The notes beneath the pieces are model-generated. The model did not search any database. It was given only the letters and a program-made list of their open reading frames with translations, and was not told the DNA's origin. DNA of 64,000 nt. Origin: Macrolepiota albuminosa (Eukaryota > Basidiomycota > Agaricomycetes > Agaricales > Agaricaceae). Position 1 is the first letter of the stretch; each line of letters opens with the position of its first letter. Both the position numbers and the translations under genes were made by a program. The stretch covers positions 1,139,270-1,203,269 of the forward strand of contig JAMWFC010000058.1 of assembly GCA_027475525.1 (NCBI GenBank), read 5' to 3'. Shown piece after piece: positions 22,561-31,947 of the stretch.

Positions 22561-23164
22561 TTCTTAATTTTAAAACTCAATAAAAATTATACTACACTTT
22601 TACAAAGTGTGCGTGCATGCAAACTCTTGCCCCACATACTCTGTGAGATTGTGAAGTTGAAATAAATTAAAAGATCACTTTGATTTCAGTTGAACTACTT
22701 TTACATAAAAGTAAACTTTACATTTTGCATCAATGTGTGCCTTCAGTATATGTACATATTCCATCTTGTTGGAGTCCAACCCCAACTCAATGTTCTCTAG
22801 CCTCAACCTGAGTTCTTCATTCAGTTGAGGCCTTGGTTGTCCAACTGAATGCTTAATAATTTTCAGCATCAACTTCACTTCATTCAGTGAAGGCCTTGTT
22901 TTCAAAACTTACTTAAATTGACTGTCACAAAGTCTACTTTTTGACTTCCTTACTTGTGTCCTCTCAAAATTGACTTGTATATGTCAGGGACTGCTGATCT
23001 GAGAGCTCTCTTCAGAGCAAACAGCCTGCTGATCAGAGAGATCTGGAGACAATGGGGGAGTATGGGGACTTTGTTAGAGGCTGTCTATCTTCTATCATTT
23101 CATTGTTGTCAAAGGCTCCAGGAACTTTATCAGGTTCCAGGGGGGCAGTCTACCTTCCACTAGC
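22561..23164. other. no gene recognised
   Basis: AT-rich sequence with an unsupported minus-strand ORF at 22675-22905 of Lys/Leu-rich composition. Three short blocks containing variants of CAGTTGAGGCCTTGG / CATTCAGTGAAGGCC at 22810-22895 suggest a small local repeat. Confidence 0.3.
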
Positions 23165-24380
23165 AATAAATCCATGGTGTCTGCTGGCATGCAGGCAGAT
23201 ATAGCAGAAGTTGGACATCAGGTCAGGGAGAAGAAGGGAAGCGAGGTGCATGTGGTGGATGGAGGTGGTGTGTGAAGTAGTGTGGGGAAAAAGATGGAAA
23301 AGGGTGGAAGGGGGGTGTGTGAGTATTCACTGTTGTCAGGTTCTGCTGAGTCGGGGACTTTCTAGATAAGCAATGCTCTTATGAGATGGACTTGATCTAC
23401 GTGTACTTGGGTAGTCTGGAACTCTGGACTGTGCTCCGGGGTTCAAGATACAAACAAAGGATTTCTGGGGTAAGAGACTTAGTCTGAGGATCAGGAGAAG
23501 TCAAAAAGAGGAAGGAGTTGAGGTCAAGTCGAGAACTGGGGGTTCTAAGACAAGACCAGGATTAATAAACTTTAGGTCGCAAAGTGCGTACCAATCTCAA
23601 GAGCACATAAATAAGTTGAGTGTGCCAGTCAAAGTGTGCCAGTCAGTGCATACCAGTCAATTAAAAGGGCATGCAAACAATCAATGTAATATCAAGACTA
23701 GTCTACTACAAGTGGGTAGCTACTCTTTAAGTACCAGCAGGGGCCACTCCAGGTTCCTGAGAGGTTCCAGAATGTCTGAGGTGGTTCTGGAAGTTAATGG
23801 GCTGTGGAGGAAGAGGAAATTGTATACCAGAAATCGTGCATGCAGAGCATGTGATCAATTAATGTGGAGGGATAGCTGTGATGTATGATGTGTGATAGCT
23901 GGAGTAATTGACATGATCCAATCATTGATCATTGTGCTAGCAGGTGGTTCCAGGGTCTGTGATGCAGGGCTGTCAGGGGGTGCAGTGTGATGGTGGAGTC
24001 TGATGTGTGTGATGGCAGCGTTGACGGTCATAATGGCAGGGGTTGTGTTGTGGAGTTGGTGGAGAAGTCTCAGATAGGGTTCTGGGGGTGTCCCAGAGTG
24101 GTCCCTGATAGGAGGGGTCATGACAGCTGTCTGCTGGCATGCTAGTAGGTAGTAGCAGACATCAGCAGACAGTAGCTGATGTCCAAAGAAATTTTTCTGT
24201 GTAAAAAATGACAAATAATTTAGTAGGGACAGTGCTGGGTTGAAAGAGGAGAAACAAGTCTGGTGGCTCTGTGTCCCATCTATGAGCAGATGAATGGATC
24301 AAATGAAATTACCAAAATGGTGTCCTTTGACCAATCTATGTGTATATCATAAAGTTGCAATAAGCTTTAGTGAGTCAGTG
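23165..24380 (-). repeat. dispersed repeat, inverted relative to 29470-30250
   Basis: Blocks of this stretch match the reverse complement of 29470-30250: for example the segment around 24165-24260 (CAAATAATTTAGTAGGGACA) against 29610-29670, and 23200-23300 against 29790-29890. Both copies carry near-palindromic TCTGCTGGCATGCCAGCAGA motifs. No coding potential recognised. It is probably a non-autonomous element or an LTR family. Confidence 0.5.
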
Positions 24381-24690
24381 AAATATTTATCAATTGATAA
24401 TCTATATTGTGCCAAGCAGTGAGTTTGACTCCTTTGCAGTGCATATAATATACTGGAGCCAGGATTTTTGTACTGCCTTTATTGTGCCAAGTGATGGGTT
24501 CAACTCCCATGCAGTGCATATAATATATGGCATTTTTGTACTGCAACATGTTTGACTCTCCTGCTATGCATTATAATGAGAGTAATATTTATGTATAAAC
24601 TCTGCCACGTCCTGTAGTCTAGCAGAATATTGTCAATTTCTGTTCCTTTTAGTGCACAATAGGAGGGTTTGACTTTCCCCTTGTGTATTC
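24370..24690 (+). repeat. cluster of tRNA-like B-box modules (SINE-like)
   Basis: Four RNA polymerase III B-box-like sequences occur within 320 bp: GAGTTTGACTCC 24421-24432, GGGTTCAACTCCC 24496-24508, GTTTGACTCTCCTG near 24549-24562, GGGTTTGACTTTCCCC near 24665-24680. Spacers share GCAGTGCATATAATAT. No complete cloverleaf was found. They look like tRNA-derived SINE fragments rather than working tRNA genes. Confidence 0.45.
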
Positions 24691-25403
24691 ATTGACTGGT
24701 GTGTGGTTTTGTGCTGATGTGTCCCATCTTCTGTCCATAACAGTGGCACAACAGATCAAATAAATTTATAATGGATTTGTCACCAGCAAAATGGGACAGT
24801 TAATTTCAACAAAAAGTAACTAACAGAAAAGCCATAAATTGTTGTAACTAATGATTCAATTACTCCTCTGATATGTATTTCTTTTTTTGATTAGATCTAT
24901 GTAATACATCTGAATAGAAGAAATCCTCATCAAGTAGGTAGTCTTCTGTCAAAAATGCAAAGTAATCTGGTGTTTATGGCCCCTGAGGTCTGATAAGTGT
25001 GATGTCTTCATAATTTGCTATCAAGCATGACAAAGAAAGGATGCTCAACATTTTTCAAGATGAGGACACTTATAGCAATAACCAATTTAAAGGTGAGGGA
25101 ATGCCAGCATTACAGAACCAAAAGAAGCACAAGGCATTGCCTAAATAATTGTCAACAAATTCCAAACGACCCTGCAAATCTCAAGCACAAATATTACAAG
25201 AGGATGCAGCTCGATATATTGATATGTCTACACCAGCAAAAAAGAGTAGCAGCTGTACTAAGAACATTTGACCAGTCTGCTGTCATTGATGTGGGGAAGA
25301 GGGGGAAAGTTACATTACATTTTTGTAAACTATAGTATTACAAAAATGTAGCAATGTCTATTATAACAAAAAAAAATATTGTGCAATAATAAACCATCCA
25401 TCT
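24691..25403. other. no gene recognised
   Basis: AT-rich. A 106-codon plus-strand ORF at 25015-25335 is rich in Lys, Cys and His but has no recognisable motif and no homologue elsewhere in the window. Confidence 0.3.
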
Positions 25404-27269
25404 TCACTTGTTTTCTGTTGCCTTGCGTCTCTCAGTAAGCTGACTGGATGATTGGATCCATTGCATTGGTGGCTGACTACTTTGGAAGGTGCTGCAAGCC
25501 TGTCTCCTTGGGCCAGGGAGAGGGTCCTTGGCAGAGACTGATGGAGGGATAGAAAATGATTGAGGGGGTGATGGAGATATTTGTGCAGGAGATGTTTGTG
25601 CAGATGTTTGTTGAAGCAGGGATGGAGTGATAGTGAGAGCAGATAAGTCAGTGGCATGAGTGGATTAGTCAGTGATGAGAGCAGAGGTGTCACTAGTAGG
25701 AATGGATACATTAGCAGTGGCAGGGAATTGGTCAGCAGTGGGTTCTTTCTCTTAAACAATGGGTCCAAGTCCACTGTGCCCTGTTGTATGCACTGCCATA
25801 TCATCCTGAGCTGACAGACTGGAGGGACAGGTGGAGATGTGAAGTTGATTCTGTAAAGTGTCAACCACACCTCAAATATTGTAGATTTCCTGTTCTGTCT
25901 GACAAATCCATCCATTGTGGTCTGCAAGCATTTTACCTATGAGAGAAACATTGTGTTGAAGGTTATCTATGTGGCCTCCAAGCATGTCAACTTGAGTCTA
26001 ATAGCAACAGAAGAAGTCCTCAATATGTGGTAACCAGCTCTCCTCAGCCATGACAAACTCATCCTGCACCTGCACTCCAACATTTTGCAATGCTTCCCAA
26101 AACCCATTTTCTATCTTGTCCAAATGGCTTTCCACCTTTGCCATCACACCAGCTACAATGTCCTCACTGAGACTAGACTCCATTGCTTGCTCCTTGCTCT
26201 TTTTCTTGACCAGAAGAGGATCTATTGAGTAGTTGGAGGTTGATGGTTTTGATAGACAAACCAACAGTTTTGATGGTCCTGCAATTAGACTGGCTGGTTC
26301 ATCTGCTAGCTATTGGTTAGCTATTTGAGCAGGAAAAGACTTTCATACCATCATCACTTTCAATAATCAACACTGACTTCTTTGTCAGTGGTTTTTTCTC
26401 CTTTCTCTTGTTGCTGGGCTTGGTGATTTTCTTGACAATTGTCAGGCTGCATGTTTGTTTGCAAATAAGCTGGCAGGGATTGCATGCAGTGCCACCTTTT
26501 ATCCTGACACACTGTAGTTGCTTATTTGCACAATATTAGCAAGGGGGGTTGATGTGCTGACCCTTGCAATGAGATGCTGTCCTCGAATACCTGTTCAACA
26601 ACATCCCTCTGATAATTTTCCCCCTTCAGTATTCTGCCCTTTTGTTCTTCCTCTTTCTCTTCATTCTCATCCTTATCTTTATCCTCCTGCTCCTTCTGTT
26701 TACAATGGGTATGGAAGAACATTGACCAATGTAGGTCATTTGTTTTTGCTTCTTGGAGTTTGGTGATGGACCAGACAAATTTCCTGCTGTCAGAGGACTC
26801 GGTCATTTTTTCTTCTTGGTAATTAGTGATGAACCAGATGTATCTCCTGCTGCTGGCCTATGACCTATCTGCTCTTCTTGTGCCAGTGCTGTCAACAGAT
26901 CAGATTGTTCTTTGCCCTCACTTTATTCTCCCCCCCTTCCACTCTTCTGGGCCCATTTACTTGTACTGTTCTTCAATTGTCTGATCATATCCTTGTCAGA
27001 AAGCTTGCTTTTGAGTATCGGGATAACTTTGTTGATGAAACTTCTTCTGGCATCAAGGAGGAGTTCCTTGTCATCTTTAACCTGGCTAATCATTAGCTAC
27101 ATGTCAGCCTACAGGATGATTATTAGTGCATGTTTATTAGGAAGGAGTGCTTGCATCTCACCAGGTCCTTCAGCTGTTTTTTGAGTTTACCAAGGTCTCC
27201 TCTGCAAGCAAGATATAATACTCAAACATCCATCTCAACGACCCATTGGTGAAGTTCATCATTAGACAT
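25404..27269 (-). pseudogene. degraded zinc-cluster gene, minus strand
   Basis: Reading from the ATG at 27269 (MSNDELHQWVVEM), the minus strand shows, in changing frames and with stops: a helical block (LLLDARRSFINKVIPILKSK), a Gly/Ser and Lys-rich stretch repeated twice (SGSSLITKKKK, SGPSPNSKKQK), a Cys cluster near 26450-26545, a coiled region (AKVESHLDKIENGFWEALQ), and a Ser/Pro-rich tail ending at 25404. The cluster reads C-X2-C-X6-C-X8-C-X2-C (PPC, YCANKQLQC, ACNPC), with one TAA inside the first pair, then further cysteines; it resembles a fungal Zn2Cys6 domain. Architecture recalls the antisense gene of L and R, but sequence similarity is limited to the type of cluster. Introns are likely in the 5' part and were not resolved. 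It lies upstream of LTR-like sequence at 27764 in the opposite orientation. Confidence 0.5.
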
Positions 27270-27319
27270 GGCAAATGGAGGATTAAAGAAATGGATGAGA
27301 ACTTGACATGAAGCAAGTT

Positions 27320-27763
27320 CTGAAAATAGATATTATGTGACCCTGTTTAAATTACAAAAGAAGTTTAATTTATTTCTTGACAAACCTTACTTTGTTTATC
27401 TTACAGTGTAGTAAATAACAATTAACTAAGCAGGCCAAAAATGCAGAAGTCTTAATGTTTATTGCACTAAGCAGGAGTCAAACCTGCCTAGTACAAGCTA
27501 CAAGGAATACCAGTTTAGATTATTCCACTACACCATATGGTTTTAATGTATACTACTATAGTGTAAATAAATATCAAAAATAAATATTATGTCACCCTGT
27601 TTAAATTACAAAAGAAGTTTGATTTATTGCTTGACAAACTTTACTTTGTTTATCTTACTATGTAGTAAATAACAACTAGCTAAGCAGGTCAAAAAGTCTC
27701 AACAATTTGATGTCAATGCAACCCACCTACTGCAAGATACAAGGAATACCAATTCAGAATATT
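27320..27763. repeat. imperfect tandem repeat of about 254 bp
   Basis: Sequence from 27332 (ATTATGTGACCCTGTTTAAA) recurs at 27586 with scattered substitutions over about 110 bp, and a second block (ACAAGGAATACCA) recurs with similar spacing. It is diverged, so it is old and unrelated to the exact 77-bp duplications. Confidence 0.6.
27473..27540 (-). repeat. tRNA-like SINE module
   Basis: On the minus strand there is an A-box-like TGGTGTAGTGG (27525-27535) and, about 40 bp on, a B-box-like AGGTTTGACTCC (27475-27486). Spacing fits a tRNA-derived RNA polymerase III promoter. The anticodon arm is not convincing, so I call it SINE-like rather than a tRNA gene. The flanking block TATACTACTATAGTGTAAAT recurs near 28660. 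Confidence 0.5.
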
Positions 27764-28460
27764 GATATGATGCTGTACCAGCAGTCAGAAACACACCATG
27801 CACCAGAAGTCAAAATAAACATTTAATTATAAGCTGAAAACTGTAAGCCTCCTAGTAGCAGTCTTAACAAAAATATATATATCTGAAACATCCTAATAAA
27901 TACACAGAAAAGTACAGAACAACAGGCAGAGACCAGCTCAAACTATTAGCTCAACAATAGTCCAACCACTGTAATGGGGAGAGAAAGCATGGAAGCTGGC
28001 AGAAGTGACAAAATGGGATCAAATTGTAATGTTCTAGATCAAGATCAAATCTAACAATGCCTGATTTGACATGACTGAAAGGGGAAAGAGAAAAGAAGCA
28101 TGGAATGCAGGAAAGCGCTAAAAGAGGAAAGAGAGATCTATGAATGGGATCATGCTAAATGGAGTTGAAGCAAATGGGGAAGTGGCAATCAGAAATATCC
28201 AGAGGAATAGTGGACTGGTAGCACTAGAACAGGCCTCCCAAAAGGAAAATTGGACCATCAAATATGTTCTTGAGGCTGGGGAGTTTACAACAAAGAGTCA
28301 TGTATAGATAGTGGTCTGTGCATCAGAAAAACAGTATAAGTAGCCCAAGTTTAGTAGAGAATAGGCAGGCAATTGATAGGCAAAGGCTCGGTGATTTCCA
28401 GAGAGTGAATTGCTTAGGCCAGAGTTTGTTGAGAAACCTCTACTTTCTGGAATATTATTA
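27764..28460 (+). repeat. sequence related to the E0 LTR (second copy)
   Basis: Begins TGATATGATGCTG and shares ordered short blocks with 21757-22560, including GCTGAAAACTGTAAG and a CTTAGGCC end region. Divergence is high and the limits are approximate. Confidence 0.4.
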
Positions 28461-28980
28461 TTTTTATTCAATATTATAATACCTCAAAACCTCTGCTTTC
28501 TGTGAAATTATTGAAAGCATTCAAAACAAGAAAAGCTCATTTTGTTGTCAAAGTCAGTGTAGATTGAAGGTCATATTCTACACTAGCAAGCCCCAGAACT
28601 ATCAGTACTACTTGCAACCAAGTACTACAATATTCTACTACACCACGGAGTCTTACTTTATACTACTATAGTGTAAATAAATATTAGTCTAATATTGTCA
28701 ATTCAATACAGATCAACCAGTTGTGGTAAATTCTTTGATTCATCAATGTAGAGGATATGACTCCAGTAGACCTCTTCCGCTCTCTGTCAATTTACTACAG
28801 GTAAAAAATGATAACACTATTTATTCAAAACTCTAGAGATTACTGAAGAAGTTTGAGATAGAAGAGCTTGCCACATGTGCTATACTAAATACAGGTGCAA
28901 GTACCAGCCCTACTAAAATATTTGTCATCTTTACACAAGACCTAACATCCACTGCTGTTTACTAACATCTGCTGATGTTT
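28461..28980. other. no gene; A-box-like and repeat fragments
   Basis: Contains a partial tRNA-like A box on the minus strand near 28645-28655 (GTGGTGTAGTAG) and, at about 28822-28880, a degraded copy of one arm of the neighbouring foldback element (ATTCAAAACTCTAGAGATTACTG). Confidence 0.35.
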
Positions 28981-29257
28981 GCTAGCATCATTAATGTGAT
29001 CCATTCAAAACTGCAGAGATTACTGAAAAAGAATAGGATAGAGGAGTTTGCACATGTATTTATTGCAGCGCACGTGACAAGTGATGATACATTTCAGCTG
29101 GCTATCTTTTTTAGAAAGACCAGCACAAAGATAGCCAGTCACAGTGTATTATCAATTTGTCACATGCACTGAAAGAAACACATGCACCAATATGTCTCAT
29201 TCTATCCCTCTGCAGAAATCTCTGGAGTTTTGAATAGATCAAATTAATGATGCCAGC
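28981..29257. mobile_element. foldback (palindromic) element, about 277 bp
   Basis: The left arm, from GCTAGCATCATTAAT (28981), matches the reverse complement of the right arm ending ATTAATGATGCCAGC (29257). Arms are about 135 bp with scattered mismatches. The centre is a perfect 11-bp stem, CTGGCTATCTT / AAGATAGCCAG (about 29099-29139). Short ORFs on both strands inside are by-products of the palindrome. It resembles a MITE or foldback transposon; no transposase is present. Confidence 0.65.
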
Positions 29258-29287
29258 AGACTTCAGCAACCTGCTGCTATAATATGC

Positions 29288-29364
29288 ACTAGGGAGAGTC
29301 AAACCCGCTTCTTGTGCATGATATGAAATATCAATTTATCAGCATTCCATTGGACCACAAGTGC
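29288..29364 (-). repeat. tRNA-like SINE module, best preserved copy
   Basis: Minus strand: GCACTTG...CTAGTGC ends pair as an acceptor-like stem with one mismatch, A box TGGTCCAATGG (29347-29357), B box GGGTTTGACTCTCC (29292-29305), and a possible anticodon loop ATTTCAT (anticodon TTC, Glu). The D and anticodon stems are weak. Length 77-79 nt. It is probably a decayed tRNA-Glu-like SINE head. Confidence 0.45.
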
Positions 29365-29469
29365 TTACCAGAAGTCAGTATGGTGTACATATAGTGCAAA
29401 AATGCACCAGTAGAAAAAGACACTATTAGATGTTGTCATGGTACACAATATTAAATATAAATATTCCAC

Positions 29470-30250
29470 TGAACTACTGAGACTGATTGCAACCTTATGG
29501 TATACACATAGATCAGTCAAAAGACACCATCTAAGTAAATTCATTTGATTCATTCATCTGCTCATGGATGGGATACAGGTCTACTGGACTTATTTTCCCT
29601 TTTTCAACCCAACACCATCCCTACTAAATTATTTGTCATTTTTACACAGAAAGATTTCTTTGGACATCAGCTACCATCTACTGATATCAGCTGGCTCACA
29701 TGCTGATGTCACTATCATCTGCTGGCATGCCAGTGGACAGCAGACACTCACACATTTCTCTTTTGCCTTTCTCTCTCTTTCTCTCCAGTGCCATCCTCTC
29801 CACTCCCCACACTACTTCACATGCCACCTCCATCCACCACATGCACCTTGCTTCCCTCCTTCCCCCTGACCTGATGTCTGATGTTTGCTACATCTGCTAG
29901 CATGCCAGCAGACACCCATCCCCATCCCTCTTCTGCCACCCCATGTGGGAGATGCATTTATAGCAGACACATCTGATGTCTGCTACGTCTGCTGGTGTGC
30001 CAGCAGACACTCACGCTCCTCCCCTTCTCCCTTCACCCTCTTTCTCCCAACCTCCATCCCTCTTCTGCCACCCCCCAGCTCCCACAGATGCCACTCCATG
30101 CAGCTGACACCCATGCACCCCCTTTTCTTCTCTCCTGCCCTGATGCCAGTGGATGCCAGGCAATGCTGGGGGTTGCTAAGAGTTGCAAACAGATGCCCAT
30201 GCATGCCAGCAGATAGCCAACAGATGCTGACAGATGCCAGCAGGGAGAAT
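29470..30250 (+). repeat. dispersed repeat, inverted partner of 23165-24380
   Basis: Reverse complement of blocks in 23165-24380, in the same order. It carries several copies of the near-palindrome TCTGCTGGCATGCCAGCAGA (29719, 29893, 29988). Open frames here (29564-30256) are low-complexity Pro/Leu/Ser translations and are not supported as genes. Confidence 0.5.
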
Positions 30251-30397
30251 CCCTAGACTTGTTCTTTTTGGATCTCCCTCTGCCAGGTGAGTAGTTATTA
30301 TGATATTGTCAGTATATACTCTAATACACTTTGGATCTCCCTTTGTCAGCTGTGTGACTGAGCCATAGCCTCAGAGGTCACCCTTACAATGTCAGCA
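30240..30397 (-). repeat. partial LTR, family TGTAAGGG (copy 2), 3' LTR of chromovirus relic
   Basis: On the minus strand it starts TGTAAGGGTGACCTC at 30397 and runs to GGGATTCTC near 30240, matching 6310-6460 and 37352-37500. It lies downstream (minus sense) of the chromodomain relic at 31000-31216 and so is that element's 3' LTR, cut short by the repeat at 29470-30250. Confidence 0.6.
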
Positions 30398-30999
30398 TAG
30401 CTGGGGGCTCTGTATTAGTACTTGTACCTGGTGACTCCTTAGGCAGTCAGGCTAGGCTTGAGAACACTGTCTGCTCCTAGATGGGGTGACTTTGGCAGCA
30501 GCATTCTTGCAGGAGGGCAGGCAGAGGATCTGGGCTTTTCTGACCCTAGCAATGGAGTGGGGCATGGGCCAGTTGGGGTAGCTCCTGGGGGCACACCAGA
30601 GAAGAAATATCCCAGCCTCTGTGTGCTGGATAAGGGGGTGTCTCTGCCCTCTTTTGATCAGATGTTGGAGGGAACAACAGCAGAGTTCATGTCAGGGGTC
30701 TCAGGAGGTGGGGGTGGGGGTCCAGGGAGTCTGGTAGAGGGGATGAGAGACTCCTCATCCTCCATCAATTAGTTTTCTTGGTGCTGCTGTTTTAGGCTGT
30801 GCTTTTCTTGTATGCTACCATAGCTAAAATGTATATATGAGTATCTCTCTTGAAACCAGAAAAACTAAGTACAGGACAAACAAGTAAGCAAAGAGCAGCA
30901 AAATAAAATTGAGACAGAAATATACATGGGAGTTAAATCTCTATTGAGCCCAGAGGCAGGGGTTATGCTCATTACTGCCATCTGTGAATCTTGCACCCA
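30398..30999. other. 3' region of the chromovirus relic, no gene
   Basis: Lies between the relic's chromodomain end and its LTR. A plus-strand ORF at 30458-30772 (Gly-rich, 104 codons) is unsupported. Confidence 0.35.
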
Positions 31000-31216
31000 G
31001 AAGGAGTGTTTTCTAGATACTGTTCTTTGAAGTCTCAGAGCTTGTCAGGGGCTCTGTCAAGGTTGTGGCAGGGTTCTCAGATGTTGTCTTCTGGACCATA
31101 TCCTTTCCATTGTATGAGGAAGTGGGATTGTCTACAAATATCCCAGGAGTCAAGAATGTCTTCAACTTTGTAGTGGTACTCATTGTCAACCTCAACCAGG
31201 GGAGGAGGTTCAGGGC
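31000..31216 (-). pseudogene. chromovirus pol relic, chromodomain part
   Basis: The minus strand reads PPPLVEVDNEYHYKVEDIL, then HFLIQWKGYGPEDNI and a tail FKEQYLENTP, a typical chromodomain (aromatic cage and WKGYGPEDN motif) at the end of a Ty3/Gypsy integrase, with several stop codons. It continues on the far side of the young insertion at 36982-37340. Chromodomains of this class steer integration to heterochromatin. Nonfunctional. Confidence 0.75.
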
Positions 31217-31221
31217 ATCAT
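31217..31221. repeat. target-site duplication ATCAT, left
   Basis: ATCAT here and at 36977-36981 flank the chromovirus. The 5-bp length is normal for Ty3/Gypsy integration. Confidence 0.93.
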
Positions 31222-31236
31222 TGTAAGCGTACCGCT

Positions 31237-31390
31237 TACAAGCGCTGACAAGCAGATTAGGGGTTGGGGATTGGGGAGAATTAGGGGCTGGGGATTGGGG
31301 ATTAGGGACGCGATACAAGCGCTGACAAGCAGATTAGGGGTTGGGGATTGGGGAGAATTAGGGGCTGGGGATTGGGGATTAGGGACGCGA
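31237..31390. repeat. 77-bp exact tandem duplication (6 of 12)
   Basis: 31237-31313 equals 31314-31390. It is absent from the 3' LTR, although the two LTRs are otherwise the same. Confidence 0.93.
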
Positions 31391-31447
31391 TCAAAGGGGA
31401 TTAAGGACGCGATCGGTTGGGAAGTTTCAAACCTTACTGCAATCGAG

Positions 31448-31455
31448 TATAAATA
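31448..31455 (+). promoter_or_regulatory. TATA box in the 5' LTR
   Basis: TATAAATA about 100 bp before the LTR end, repeated in the 3' LTR at 36868-36875. It would start the genomic RNA near 31475-31485. Confidence 0.6.
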
Positions 31456-31735
31456 GGGGGGTGGTAGTAGGTGTATAGGTAGAAAATCTTTCGAATATAG
31501 CTCGTTTCAGTTTATTGCGCGCGTCTCAGTGAAGACAGATATATCATCTGCTTACACTTTTTTTTAAACTCTAACAAGTGCGTCCTACTACCTACACGGG
31601 CCTGGGACGTCTGCAAATTCCGAGCTTGGGACGTCTGCAAAGTTTTGGGGATTGGTGAAGTGACGTGAGGTGTATTAGGCGTGTTGGGGGGGAAGACGTT
31701 TATTCGATCGGTTCGCAACCGACGTTTGGAATCAG

Positions 31736-31743
31736 TATAAAAG
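31736..31743 (+). promoter_or_regulatory. possible internal TATA box
   Basis: TATAAAAG in the leader between LTR and gag, about 205 bp before the gag ATG. It could drive an internal transcript or be chance. The leader also holds two copies of TGGGACGTCTGCAAA (31603 and 31627). Confidence 0.3.
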
Positions 31744-31947
31744 GGACAGGGTGTATCTAGGACTCACAAAGTCAGGCTGGCTCGTACTCGTGCTCAAGCC
31801 CGACGCGTTTCTCGTTCTCGTTCTTGTTCTCGCTCGTTTCCTCGTGCTCGTCCTCGGTCATCTTCACGCCCGTCGTTTACCGCAGTGAATTCATCGTCAT
31901 CGGATTCCGAAGAGGATTTTCCAAACACATCGTCTCCGATCTCAGTT

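Larger units (their letters stand above)
31222..31556 (+). repeat. 5' LTR of the young chromovirus
   Basis: 335 bp, TGTAAGCG...CTGCTTACA. The first 19 bp, TGTAAGCGTACCGCTTACA, are themselves an inverted repeat with 8-bp arms. It contains a 77-bp duplication (31237-31390); without it the length equals that of the 3' LTR (258 bp). Confidence 0.94.

Noticed and set aside
29288..29364. Functional tRNA-Glu gene
   Set aside because: The acceptor stem has a mismatch, D and anticodon stems are weak, and related fragments are scattered nearby, so a SINE-like relic is more likely.
29564..30256. Several plus-strand Pro/Leu/Ser-rich ORFs
   Set aside because: Low-complexity pyrimidine-rich repeat sequence with an inverted copy at 23165-24380; no coding signature.
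31885..31947. GTG at 31885 as start of chromovirus gag
   Set aside because: A eukaryotic element is expected to use ATG; the first in-frame ATG is at 31948 and the upstream frame is only an open Arg/Ser-rich leader.
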